Part shown: in pieces, positions 1 to 8,093 of the stretch
How positions within the stretch are numbered: the first letter of the stretch is position 1
How the letters are laid out: every line of letters starts with the position of its first letter
Source: Mycobacterium sp. SMC-2
GTDB lineage: Bacteria > Actinomycetota > Actinomycetes > Mycobacteriales > Mycobacteriaceae
Direction: 5' to 3'
DNA length: 64,000 nt
Assembly (NCBI RefSeq): GCF_025263485.1
Contig: NZ_CP079863.1
Coordinates: forward strand, 3,038,001-3,102,000
Translations under genes and position numbers: made by a program
Notes under the pieces: model-generated
The model's database searches: none
Seen by the model: the letters and a program-made list of their open reading frames with translations, nothing else
What the model was told of the DNA's origin: nothing

Positions 1-200
1 GCCAGACGTGCGGCGACCGCCTCATATTCCGCGGCGAATGCGGAGTCGCAAAGGATCACGACGTCCCTGGGCACCCGGGGCTCAACATGACGCAGGAAAC
101 GTTCAAGCAGCGTCTCGCCCGTGGGCAGCATCTGCAACGGCTTGGGCGAGCCCGAATAGATGGGCGGACCGCCGCAGAAGAGGACAAGCGCTCGGCTCAA
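1..200 (-). CDS. Sugar-phosphate nucleotidyltransferase-like protein, N-terminal part (truncated by window edge)
   Basis: Reading the minus strand from a TTG at 198-200 gives about 66 codons without a stop. The N-terminus reads SRALVLFCGGPPIYSG, then SPKPLQMLPTGETLLERFL and a region ending DVVILCDSAFAAEYEAVAARL. This is the shape of a Rossmann-type NTP-transferase N-terminus: a beta strand, a G-rich loop, a 'PKPL' lysine motif, and a later 'VVILCDS' strand. Family knowledge says such enzymes activate a sugar- or polyol-phosphate with an NTP. The TTG overlaps the TGA of the upstream phosphatase gene (TTGA, 197-200), so translation is probably coupled. The G-rich loop is less canonical than in RfbF (GGPP rather than GGLGTR), so the exact substrate is open. 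The rest of the gene lies outside the window. Confidence 0.6.
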   Translation of the reverse strand, partial: MSRALVLFCGGPPIYSGSPKPLQMLPTGETLLERFLRHVEPRVPRDVVILCDSAFAAEYEAVAARL

Positions 201-1018
201 GTCGAGATCACCAGCTTTGCGTTACGGGAGACCGGACTGAAGGTGATCGCCTCGTTGGCGGATATGACCGCGCAAGCTTCATCGACAAATGTCTCATCCC
301 ACCCCGCGATCAACGTCAGGTCGGACGCCCCAAGGTGATATCTGGCAGGCAAGCAGAACCAATGCAGCAGCGGGACATAGGCAAGCGCATCCCACACACG
401 TACGCCATGACCGATGAACGCGCCGTGTCGGCCCCGCAGCAAGTTGTACGCACCCATGCACGCTGATCCGTAGCGATATAGCCCGGCCGACCGCCGATCA
501 ACGAGATCGAGGAGCTCTGCGCGGGCCCGGCGCCTCGCCTCGGATAACCGTGGCGGATAGGCGTAGTAAATCGGCGCCGAGGCCGCAGCCGACGGCGGCG
601 CGAAAGGCTGGGAGAGCAAGAGCTCGCCATGCTCAAAAACGATGTAAAGGTCGTGCTCGGGTAAGACTACGACGGAACCGGCGACAACACCGTCGACGAG
701 GTGGGCGGCCATGAACCCATAGCCGGGCAGGGACAGGACATAGTTATTCGATCCGTCCAGCGGATCGACTACAAGCCATTCGCCTTGTGCGAGCGCCGCA
801 AGACCATCGCTGGGCGCCGCGCCTTCTTCCGAGAGGAGGCTGCAGCCAGGCATGCAGTCAGCGACATAAGATGCCGCCGTTGCATGGAGCCGCTGATCTA
901 GCGCCGACACGACATCGCGCGCCTGATCATCCTTGACCTTCTGCACCATTCTCAGCCCGCTATCTCCAGCGGCGCCAAACACGTTGCAGACCTGCGCGGC
1001 GAGGGACAGCAGGCTCAT
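197..1018 (-). CDS. Inositol monophosphatase-family phosphatase
   Basis: The 273-aa protein has the Mg2+-dependent phosphatase signatures of the IMPase/FBPase superfamily. These are LLSEEG (metal-binding Glu pair, about residue 60), WLVVDPLDGSNNY (about residues 81-93, the DPxDG(S/T)xN motif) and a C-terminal GVRVWDALAYVPLL, matching the WDxAA-type metal site. Length is normal for the family. It probably removes phosphate from a sugar or cyclitol phosphate in the cytoplasm. It sits between a polyol-phosphate dehydrogenase-like gene and a nucleotidyltransferase-like gene. It shares ATGA with the former (start 1016-1018) and TTGA with the latter. The operon context suggests a biosynthetic step for a modified sugar or polyol rather than inositol recycling; that is inference. 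Confidence 0.85.
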   Translation of the reverse strand: MSLLSLAAQVCNVFGAAGDSGLRMVQKVKDDQARDVVSALDQRLHATAASYVADCMPGCSLLSEEGAAPSDGLAALAQGEWLVVDPLDGSNNYVLSLPGYGFMAAHLVDGVVAGSVVVLPEHDLYIVFEHGELLLSQPFAPPSAAASAPIYYAYPPRLSEARRRARAELLDLVDRRSAGLYRYGSACMGAYNLLRGRHGAFIGHGVRVWDALAYVPLLHWFCLPARYHLGASDLTLIAGWDETFVDEACAVISANEAITFSPVSRNAKLVIST

Positions 1019-2121
1019 GCGATCTCCCGGCGAAGATACGCGCTGACTCCCGCGAAAGACTGCTCGATGTAACGGGATTCAAGCGAGTCAGGCCGCAGCG
1101 ACAGGTGGTACTGCAAAAAGGCCGGCAGGCCGAACTCATCAAGATGTGACAGCTGGCGGAAATCTTTGTCGTCCTTCGCCATATAGTGCAGTGCCGCCCC
1201 GATTCCGATCGTGAGATAGACCGGCCGAACTCCCGCCGACAGGAGCAGCCGCAGCGCCCCGGTGAGACGGCCAGAGGGATGCAGCTTGCGGATCGGCTCG
1301 CGCGCGACGCGGCTGACCGGATCGAACAGCAGCCTGTTCGCGAAGCGCCGGACCTCCTTCTCGGCATAGGATTCGATGAAGTGGTGGTCGTAGTGGGTCG
1401 TGACCTTGAGGGCGTAGAGCAGCTCCTCGATCACCCCGTCGACCACGCGCCGGATCGCTGGCTTGGCCAGCGCTTCGTGCACATAGGTGCATCCCGCGAT
1501 GAAGCCGAGATACGCCGCGATGCAATGCGGCGTGTTGTGGATGTAGAGCTTCGCATCCCATTCCTGGTTAAGTCGTTCCACAGGAAGCCATTTCACGTTG
1601 GGCAGCGCCGCCTTCAGACTGTCGGACACACGGTCGCTGTGCTGCAGGTACATGACGCCGTTTTCGGTGTGGATCGCGTAGCGATCCTTGGCGAGGCTTT
1701 CGGGCGCGGCAGTCGATGAGGTGATCACGTCCGGGACGCCGAAATAGACCGCCTCCAATCCATAGCGCTGTTTGATGCAGTCGACGGTGATCGGGTCGTT
1801 CTCGAGGCTGTAGATGGGACAGGCGATCCGCGACACGCCGGCCGGCAGCCGCTCAACGTTTCGTGGCCCAACGGAAATAAAGGCGATGTCGTAGTCCGCC
1901 GGGTTCAGCTCGCCGAAGTCAGCCGTAACTTTTCGCGGTGTCACCCGCATGTGCGAAAGGTTCTCGCCATCGCTCATATAGGAGCTGTAACCGCCCTGTG
2001 CGGAAATCCCCGCCGTCAGTTCGCGCGAGGCGTCGTGGAAATCGACTTCGAAGTTCTGCAGGATCCAGGGAACAAAGCCGCGGCCGATGGCACCGCAGCC
2101 GATGATCAGAGCGTGAGCCAA
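1015..2121 (-). CDS. Mannitol-1-phosphate 5-dehydrogenase-like polyol/sugar-phosphate dehydrogenase
   Basis: The 368-aa protein begins with a Rossmann nucleotide-binding stretch, ALIIGCGAIGRGF. It carries a mid-protein block KLYIHNTPHCIAAYLGF (about residues 190-207) resembling the Lys-Asn-His active-site helix of the mannitol dehydrogenase family (KL..NT.H...AYLG). Family knowledge predicts NAD(P)-dependent oxidoreduction between a ketose phosphate and a polyol phosphate. The start is a TTG at 2119-2121, preceded 8 nt upstream by a strong AGGAGG that lies inside the end of the enolase-family gene. The two genes overlap by 16 nt. Its stop overlaps the phosphatase start (ATGA). The substrate cannot be read from sequence. 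Confidence 0.75.
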   Translation of the reverse strand: MAHALIIGCGAIGRGFVPWILQNFEVDFHDASRELTAGISAQGGYSSYMSDGENLSHMRVTPRKVTADFGELNPADYDIAFISVGPRNVERLPAGVSRIACPIYSLENDPITVDCIKQRYGLEAVYFGVPDVITSSTAAPESLAKDRYAIHTENGVMYLQHSDRVSDSLKAALPNVKWLPVERLNQEWDAKLYIHNTPHCIAAYLGFIAGCTYVHEALAKPAIRRVVDGVIEELLYALKVTTHYDHHFIESYAEKEVRRFANRLLFDPVSRVAREPIRKLHPSGRLTGALRLLLSAGVRPVYLTIGIGAALHYMAKDDKDFRQLSHLDEFGLPAFLQYHLSLRPDSLESRYIEQSFAGVSAYLRREIA

Positions 2122-3464
2122 GACACGCCCTCCTGGTAGCTGCGTACGTGGTGCATCACGCCGGGCTCAAGCCCGACTAGAAAACCCGGGGTCTGCTGTG
2201 CTAACGCCCGTCCCTGCTTCACGATGGTCGGAGCGGCGAAGAACCGGGAGCAGAAGCCGACATTCTCCGTCAACGAAGCAGACGGCGCCAAGTCGGTGCG
2301 GATGCGCGCCAGATTGAAAAGCTGGATGTGCGGCGAGAGTTCGTCGAGTCCCGAGCCACCGGCGTGCGGCGTCACCGCGCAATTGCGCAGTGCCGCTACA
2401 ACTGTCACAAGGATCGCATCGATCAGACCGAGCATGCGGCATGGGTCAGCCTGAAAGCGATCAATGCCGCTATCGATGAGCGCCGACGCGGTGAAGTGAT
2501 TGGGGCAATTTTCGCCGGTCACAACTTCGCAAGCCAGGGCGTTGTCGTGCTTGAATCCCACGAGATCCTGAAACAATCGAGCATTGTCGGGTGCGAACGG
2601 CTCTTCGAGCCATTTGACGCCTTGGTCTGCGAGCAGCCGAAGCCACGCGCGTGCCTCATTCGCGTCGAGCGTCTGATTGGCATCGACGCAGAGATCGATC
2701 TCTTCCGGAACAAGCTGACGTATGCGGGTCAGCTTCCGCGCATCGCCTTCGATGTCGCTGCTGATCTTCACCTTGAACATGGGGATGCCGCGGTCGCAAT
2801 GCTGGGCGACGATCTGCTTCGCAATCGTTTCAGCGTCATAGCCGATCCAAGTCGTATAATAGACCGGCAAACCCTCCGCTCTCAGACGAGCGCAACGCAT
2901 GTCGATGTCGGAGAGACCTAGGTCTAAAACCCGGCGCACCGTTGCCGCATCATAGCGCTCGTCGAGATGGCGCAGGTTGATAAGACTCATCAGAACATCG
3001 GTCGGCAGCCGCGCGAGAAACTCCCACGCCGGCAACCCTACGGATTTCGAGGCGGCGTCGAGCAGCGTGTTGACCACTAGCCCGCCGGCCATCAACGGCA
3101 AGCCCGCATTCGGCGAAAGCCAGCGCAGCTGCAGGGGATTGGTCAAGGTCTCGTAGAATCCGCGCCCGCGCGCCATGAGGTCAGCGACGGTGAGCCCGTC
3201 GAGTTCGTTGACGATGAATTCCCCACCGGCACAGATCATCTCGTTGCCGGCGCCGAGCGTGAACGAGGCGCCGACCGCTGGGCCTGCGTCACCCTCCGCC
3301 ACCGCCACCGGGTTGGAATACTGTGTGTGCGGGTTGATCGCATCGCTGCCGAACGATCCAGGCGGAATGTCGATACGCAGATCGACGAACCGCCATTTAC
3401 CTGCCTCGAACCGGAAGTTGGTCAGGGCGGCTACCAGCTCTTCACGCGTCACGGTCTCAGACAT
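2106..3464 (-). CDS. Enolase-superfamily acid-sugar dehydratase (L-fuconate/galactarate dehydratase-like)
   Basis: This 452-aa mandelate racemase/muconate lactonizing-type enzyme shows the full C-terminal barrel signature. It has the acid-base lysines in FKVKIS (about residue 230), metal ligands in CVDANQ, WLEEPF and VTGENCPN, and TPHAGGSGLDE (His base plus distal Glu) near residue 365. The HAGGxGLxE form is typical of L-fuconate-type dehydratases. The reaction class is Mg2+-assisted dehydration of an aldonic or aldaric acid to a 2-keto-3-deoxy acid. Its ATG (3462-3464) overlaps the stop of the chimeric TPP-enzyme remnant by 8 nt, so it belonged to an operon that began with that enzyme. With a TPP enzyme and a KDR-type aldolase just across the divergent region, a 2-keto-3-deoxy-acid intermediate is plausible but unproven. 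Confidence 0.8.
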   Translation of the reverse strand: MSETVTREELVAALTNFRFEAGKWRFVDLRIDIPPGSFGSDAINPHTQYSNPVAVAEGDAGPAVGASFTLGAGNEMICAGGEFIVNELDGLTVADLMARGRGFYETLTNPLQLRWLSPNAGLPLMAGGLVVNTLLDAASKSVGLPAWEFLARLPTDVLMSLINLRHLDERYDAATVRRVLDLGLSDIDMRCARLRAEGLPVYYTTWIGYDAETIAKQIVAQHCDRGIPMFKVKISSDIEGDARKLTRIRQLVPEEIDLCVDANQTLDANEARAWLRLLADQGVKWLEEPFAPDNARLFQDLVGFKHDNALACEVVTGENCPNHFTASALIDSGIDRFQADPCRMLGLIDAILVTVVAALRNCAVTPHAGGSGLDELSPHIQLFNLARIRTDLAPSASLTENVGFCSRFFAAPTIVKQGRALAQQTPGFLVGLEPGVMHHVRSYQEGVSWLTL

Positions 3465-3993
3465 GAATCGCGTCGATCGGCGGATCTATGTTGGCCAGCG
3501 ATGGACTGACGAACTCGCCTTGAGCGTTGGGACGCGACGCCACAAGCGGCTCGCCTGCCTGGTCGGCGTACGCGAAGACTTCCAGCAACACCGGACCGGA
3601 CAGGTCTGGGAACAACAATCTGTCCAACACCTTGTAACGTGCGGCCAGTGCCCGCGCGCTGCGATACTGCAATACAAAGGTCGCATCGAGGGACGCGTAC
3701 TCTGGGATGAACACGCCGTTCGATACGTCTGTGCCGAGCTTTCTACCCTGGAAAAAGCGATCGTGCGTCGACCAAATGGAGACGTTGCTGTCATAGTTTG
3801 AGAAGTAGTTATCGACGTACTCATCCTTATAGCTCGTGCAGACTACGAACTTGGAAATATCGTGCTGGTTAAGGACCTTCATGACGTGCCACAGCACCGG
3901 CCGGCCACCTACCAAGACCATTGGTCTGGTCCGGAAGTCGGTCTCCTGACGCATGCGGGTCCCGTGACCACCCGAGAGGGATATGGCTCACAT
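3457..3993 (-). pseudogene. Chimeric remnant: rfbF 5' fragment fused in frame to a TPP-dependent enzyme 3' fragment
   Basis: From an original ATG at 3991-3993 the sequence follows rfbF codon by codon (GGHGTRMR...RPMVLVGGRPVLWHVMKVL...FVVCTSYKDEY...NYFSNY). However, codon 2 is TGA where the intact rfbF (13346-14122) has AAA. At about position 3792 the similarity switches abruptly. The remainder (SNVSIWSTHDRFFQGRKLG...SGPVLLEVFAYADQ...SPSLANIDPPI) matches the last ~110 residues of an acetolactate-synthase-like TPP enzyme; compare SVGYLTIQ...PGAVFAEV...SPPLEDLAP in the gene at 4299-6110. An ORF from an internal ATG at 3954 is still open for 165 codons, but neither half has a complete domain. The simplest reading is a deletion that joined two genes of one ancestral minus-strand operon and removed most of both. 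Confidence 0.8.
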
Positions 3994-4298
3994 AGCCGGT
4001 TGTCAAATTGCAAAGCAGTCGTTCCCCCGACGCAGTATCCGGTGGCGTAGATGATTGCAGATGTCAGATTAGCAATGGCCAGACGACCCCGGCGCGTTTT
4101 CCGGACCGACGAATAAGATCTGGATTCCGCCAACAAACTGCAGAGGTGGACTCATGTCACGACTCGCTACCGGTGGGTCAACGGCGGGCGGCCATCACCA
4201 CCGACCTTCGGGCGAGCTACACACCGGGCCTCCCCTCGCGAGGTCACCCTTCTTTAGGATCAACTCGCTATGCAACGCGGTGAGGAGGGACAGCAGGC
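3994..4298. promoter_or_regulatory. Divergent intergenic region, diverged duplicate of the rfbF-rfbH intergenic region
   Basis: This 305-bp stretch between the rfbF remnant and the TPP-enzyme gene is recognisably the same sequence as 14123-14310. Shared blocks include CAATCGTTCCCCC versus CAGTCGTTCCCCC, TTAGCAATG versus CTAGCAATG, and TCATGTCACGACTCGCTACC (from 4151) versus TCATTTCACGACTCGCTACC (from 14273). The last block is the first codons of an rfbH gene, of which only about 12 codons survive before similarity ends near 4190. It presumably still holds the divergent promoters. The TPP gene has a GAGGAGGGA ribosome site about 12-20 nt before its ATG. Confidence 0.65.
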
Positions 4299-6110
4299 AT
4301 GATACAGACCGTTTCCGAGGCGCTCGCAGACTTTCTGGCGCGCGCCGGTGCCCGCGACATCTTCGTGATCAGCGGTGCGTCGGATATCCGACTCATCGAC
4401 GCGATCGCGCGGCACCCCGATCTGAACTACCTCTGCCCGCATCACGAACAGGCCGGCGTGATGGCCGCGTCGATGACACATCGCCTCTCTGGTCAGCTCG
4501 GCGTGATGATGTGCACGGCCGGCCCCGGCGCGACGAACATGGTCACCGGCATCGCAAGTGCCCACCTCGACTCGATCCCGATGATGGCAATCGCAGGACA
4601 AGAAAACTCCACCTTCCTCAATCCGCCGACCGCGCTGCGCGGCAAGGGAGTTCAGGGGCTGGACATGGTCTCGATCGTCACGCCTGTGACAAAGTACGCG
4701 ACGAGCATCCAGAAGCCTCAGCAGCTTCGCTACGAGCTTGAGAAGGCGCTCTACTTCGCCTACGAAGGGCGTCCCGGCCCGGTCTGGGTCGAGATCACGC
4801 AGGATATCCAGTTCGCACAGGTCGACTGGGACGAGCTGCCGTCCTTTGAACCGCCGGCGGTCGAGAAGCCGTCGATGATCGCCGAGGTGCAGCAGTTCCT
4901 CGCGATGGTGCGGGCTGCCGAGCGACCGCTTCTCTGGGCAGGCAACGGTATCCGTCTCGCCGGCGCGCAGGACCGATTCCGTCGGGTCCTCGAAGCGCTC
5001 GGCATCCCGGCTCTTATCGCGTGGAACGGCATCGACCTACTTGAGGATGACCACCCGCTGCAGGCCGGACGGGCTGGCAACTACGGGCAACGTGCCGCGA
5101 ACTTCGCGGTACAGAACTGCGACTTCGTCTTCGGTCTCGGCACGCGCATGGCGATCCCCCAGCTCGGCTACGTGCAGACTGAATTCGCACGCGCTGCCAA
5201 GAAGGGGCTCGTCGAGATCGACCCCGCTGAGATCGCCAAGCTCGACCCGCCGTGGGACCTGGCCGTAAACGCGAATGTGGCCGACTTCCTCGATGAGCTC
5301 GAGCGGCAGCTCGACGCAGGCGAGCACGGCATCGATCCGTCGTCGTATACGCCGTGGGTTCAGCGGGTCCAGCAATGGCGCCGCGACTACCCGCCCTACG
5401 GACCGGAGCACCAAGAACACGTCCCGGAGCGGGTGAACAGTTACCTCTTCATCGACCGCCTCTCCGACGCCCTCACCGAAGACGACGTGATCTGCACCGA
5501 CATGGGCACGAGCCTGACGTGCACGCACGCGACAATCCGCATCAAGCGCGGGCAGCGCATGGTCACCTCGACGGGGCTTGGTGAAATGGGCTTCGGCCTG
5601 CCCGGCGCGATCGGTGCCTGTGTGGGTTCGGGTCGGCGGAGGACGATCTTCGTCGGCGCTGACGGCTCGCTGATGATGAACCTGCAGGAGCTGCAGACGG
5701 TGATTCATCACCAGCTGCCGCTGAAGATCTTCCTGCTGAACAGCGTCGGCTACTTGACGATCCAGCACACGGAGCGAGCGATATTCGGCGACCGCCTCAG
5801 CGCCTGCACGCCAGAGTCCGGAGTGACAGTGCCGGACTTTGAGCGGTTGTCGCTGGCCTTCGGCTTCGAGCACTTCCGCCTCACCGACGACACCAAGGTG
5901 GACGAGTTCATCGAGGACGTACTCGAGACACCGGGGGCGGTCTTCGCCGAGGTCATGATCCCGACCGAGCAGTTCCTCGGCCCGAAGATGGCGGTGAAGG
6001 TGCGTCCGGATGGCACGCTGTTCTCACCTCCGCTGGAGGATCTCGCGCCGTTCCTGTCGCGTGAGCAACTCGCGGCGAACATGCTCATCCCGATGCTTCC
6101 GGAGGAGTAG
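4299..6110 (+). CDS. Thiamine-diphosphate-dependent enzyme (acetolactate synthase-like)
   Basis: The 603-aa protein has the three-domain layout of the ALS/pyruvate oxidase family. The N-terminal PYR domain has the catalytic Glu in CPHHEQAGVM (about residue 51), followed by TAGPGATNMVTGI. The C-terminal PP domain has STGLGEMGFGLPGAIGA and the TPP/Mg motif GADGSLMMN...LLNS (about residues 450-480). It forms or breaks a bond next to a 2-keto acid carbonyl, transferring an activated aldehyde. No ilvN-like regulatory subunit is adjacent. The next gene, an aldolase, starts 2 nt after the stop. Relatives such as YerE attach a two-carbon branch to a CDP-dideoxy-ketosugar. Because rfbF/G/H are nearby, a branched-sugar role is a reasonable hypothesis, but a keto-acid decarboxylase or ligase role is equally compatible. 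Confidence 0.85.
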   Translation: MIQTVSEALADFLARAGARDIFVISGASDIRLIDAIARHPDLNYLCPHHEQAGVMAASMTHRLSGQLGVMMCTAGPGATNMVTGIASAHLDSIPMMAIAGQENSTFLNPPTALRGKGVQGLDMVSIVTPVTKYATSIQKPQQLRYELEKALYFAYEGRPGPVWVEITQDIQFAQVDWDELPSFEPPAVEKPSMIAEVQQFLAMVRAAERPLLWAGNGIRLAGAQDRFRRVLEALGIPALIAWNGIDLLEDDHPLQAGRAGNYGQRAANFAVQNCDFVFGLGTRMAIPQLGYVQTEFARAAKKGLVEIDPAEIAKLDPPWDLAVNANVADFLDELERQLDAGEHGIDPSSYTPWVQRVQQWRRDYPPYGPEHQEHVPERVNSYLFIDRLSDALTEDDVICTDMGTSLTCTHATIRIKRGQRMVTSTGLGEMGFGLPGAIGACVGSGRRRTIFVGADGSLMMNLQELQTVIHHQLPLKIFLLNSVGYLTIQHTERAIFGDRLSACTPESGVTVPDFERLSLAFGFEHFRLTDDTKVDEFIEDVLETPGAVFAEVMIPTEQFLGPKMAVKVRPDGTLFSPPLEDLAPFLSREQLAANMLIPMLPEE

Positions 6111-6112
6111 CA

Positions 6113-6865
6113 ATGCGGCGCAGCCACGCCTACGACGGCACGTCCTTCTCGCTCGGGCCGTTCATGAAGTGTCCGCACCCGGAGATGGTCGAGGTGCTGG
6201 CGCGCGGAGGCTTCGATTTTGCGGTGGCCGACATGGAACACACCCCTTTGGAACCGGCTGCGCTGTACCCGATGGTGCTGGCGGCGGAGCTGCACGGCAT
6301 GCCGCTCGTGGTGCGCATCCCGCTGCGCAACGAGATGTATTTCAAGAAGGTGCTCGACCTCGGCGTCCGCTACGTGCAGGTGCCCTTCGTCCAGACCGCC
6401 GCGGATGCAGAAGAGGCCATGCGTTTGAGTCACTTCTCGCCGGAGGGAGGACGTGGTCTCTGCCGCTTCGTGCGTGCGGCCGGGTTCAGCGATGTCCCCA
6501 AGGACGACTATATGCGTGGAGCCAACGAGAATGTCCGACTCGTCCTGCAGATCGAGGACCACGTGGGCGTTGATAACATCGAGGCGATCACGGCGGTGCC
6601 GGGGATCGACACGATCTTCATCGGCCCGTGGGATCTGTCGGCTTCCTACGGTGTGCCCGGGGACGTCTGGAACCCGATTGTCGCGGAGGCGATGCAGAAG
6701 GTCGCCACCTTGGTGACCGGGAAGGGCTTGCGGTTGGGGGCATTCACCGACACCGCCGAAGGTGTTCAACGCCTCGCGGACCTCGGAGCGACGCTCATCG
6801 AGTATGGATCGGACCTGCAACTCGCTTACCAAGGTGGCGCGGCACTGCGCGCCTCCTTCAGCTAG
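6113..6865 (+). CDS. HpcH/HpaI-family aldolase (2-keto-3-deoxy-acid aldolase-like)
   Basis: The 250-aa protein is a class II metal-dependent aldolase barrel. It has FAVADMEHTPLE (about residues 35-46), VVRIPL, the metal Glu in LQIEDH and the conserved IGPWDLSASYG (about residues 169-179). Family members cleave or form 2-keto-3-deoxy acids, with pyruvate as one partner. It starts at ATG 6113, 2 nt after the TPP-enzyme stop, so the two are co-expressed. Both have pyruvate-type chemistry and lie opposite an acid-sugar dehydratase, suggesting one pathway. Direction and substrate are unknown. The downstream 350 bp holds no clear gene. Confidence 0.85.
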   Translation: MRRSHAYDGTSFSLGPFMKCPHPEMVEVLARGGFDFAVADMEHTPLEPAALYPMVLAAELHGMPLVVRIPLRNEMYFKKVLDLGVRYVQVPFVQTAADAEEAMRLSHFSPEGGRGLCRFVRAAGFSDVPKDDYMRGANENVRLVLQIEDHVGVDNIEAITAVPGIDTIFIGPWDLSASYGVPGDVWNPIVAEAMQKVATLVTGKGLRLGAFTDTAEGVQRLADLGATLIEYGSDLQLAYQGGAALRASFS

Positions 6866-7218
6866 ATCGCTGGCAGAACAGAGCTCGCCCATCGTTCAAC
6901 GGTTCGGACTCGTGACCCAACATCGCCGTGATCGCCCCGAGGTTGAACGGGTCTCCCAGGTTGTGCACTCGCATGACCGACTTGGTCTTGGGCATGCTGC
7001 CGCCCTCGGCGAGGCCCGCGTCGACGTTGTGCCTTGGACATGGCAACTGGAACTGGAACGACAACGACGGCGCGAACGGCCCCAACTACCGGCCGGGGCT
7101 ACAGAGCAGCGAGCGGATGAATCAGCGCCACCGGTCCGTTCGGTTACGTCAGCGGAAACCTCGGCGTCTAGCTCCGGGTTGAGGGCAGACACCACGCAGT
7201 GATGGTGGCCGATCCATT
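6866..7218. other. Gene-poor stretch left of the IS insertion, possibly decayed coding sequence
   Basis: No ORF here has a recognisable domain. A short plus-strand reading around 7035-7180 gives GHGNWNWNDNDGANGPNY and, after a frame change, SATGPFGYVSGNLGV followed by a stop. This looks like the worn C-terminus of a small Gly/Asn-rich secreted protein. I could not link it to a family. The stretch ends at the target duplication CCATT (7214-7218). Confidence 0.35.
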
Positions 7219-7245
7219 TGTCGGCGGCGGCTGAAAATTGACCCC
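7219..7245 (+). repeat. Left terminal inverted repeat of outer IS21-like element
   Basis: It begins TGTCGGCGGCGGCTGAAAAT and pairs with the right end at 12055-12081 read on the other strand (TGTCCGCGGCACGTGAATTG). A second internal copy of the TGAAAATTGACCCCC motif lies about 25 nt inward, as expected for IS21 transposase-binding sites. Confidence 0.8.
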
Positions 7246-7289
7246 CTGGCGGCAGGTGAAAATTGACCCCCTGCCGGGGTGGTTGGTGA

Positions 7290-8093
7290 TTATTCCTCAG
7301 TGGTGGCCGCTGCGGTAGGTGTGCGGCCGAGGTCGCGGTCTTTGAGTCGGTAGCTGTCTCCTTTGAGGGTGATGACTTCGGCGTGGTGGACGAGGCGGTC
7401 GATCATGGCGGCGGCCACGACGTCGTCGCCGAACACCTCGCCCCAGCGGCCGAAGGCTTTGTTGGAGGTGACGATCAGGCTGGCGCGCTCGTAGCGGGCC
7501 GAGACCAGTTGGAAGAACAGGTTGGCCGCCTCGGGTTCAAACGGGATGTAGCCGACTTCATCGATCACGATGAGCGGGTAGCGCCCGAGGCGGGTCAGTT
7601 CGGCGTGGATGCGTCCGGCGTGATGCGCTTCGGCGAGTCGGGCGACCCATTCGGCGGCGGTGGCGAACAGGACGCGGTGGCCGGCCTGACAGGCCCGTAT
7701 CGCCAGCCCAATGGCCAGGTGGGTCTTGCCGGTGCCCGGTGGGCCGAGGAACACGACGTTGTCGCGGGCGGTGACGAAGTCCAGCGTGCCCAGATGCGCG
7801 ATGGTGTCGCGTTTGAGTCCGCGAGCATGGTCGAAGTCGAACTCCTCCAGAGACTTTCGTGCCGGGAAGCGTGCCGCTCGGATACGTCCCTCGCCGCCGT
7901 GGGATTCGCGAGCAGAGACTTCACGTTGCAGGCACGCCGCCAAATATTCCTCGTGGGTCCAGTTCTGGGCCCGGGCCCGTTCGGCCAACCGGGCAATCGA
8001 GTCCCGCAGGGTGGGTGCCTTGAGTGCACGGGTCAGATACGCCAACTCGGTGGTCACGTCCCGCCCGGCAGTGGTGGTTTTGGTGGTGGCCAT
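7290..8093 (-). CDS. istB: IS21-family ATP-binding helper protein IstB (outer element)
   Basis: The 267-aa AAA+ ATPase has Walker A FLGPPGTGKTHLA (about residues 115-127), Walker B LIVIDEVGYIPF (about residues 173-184) and the sensor block LIVTSNKAFGRWGEVFGDD, all typical of IstB. It assists the IstA transposase in strand transfer and target choice. Its ATG overlaps the istA stop as TGATG, the normal istA-istB arrangement. It appears intact, although the element's transposase is disrupted. Confidence 0.93.
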   Translation of the reverse strand: MATTKTTTAGRDVTTELAYLTRALKAPTLRDSIARLAERARAQNWTHEEYLAACLQREVSARESHGGEGRIRAARFPARKSLEEFDFDHARGLKRDTIAHLGTLDFVTARDNVVFLGPPGTGKTHLAIGLAIRACQAGHRVLFATAAEWVARLAEAHHAGRIHAELTRLGRYPLIVIDEVGYIPFEPEAANLFFQLVSARYERASLIVTSNKAFGRWGEVFGDDVVAAAMIDRLVHHAEVITLKGDSYRLKDRDLGRTPTAAATTEE

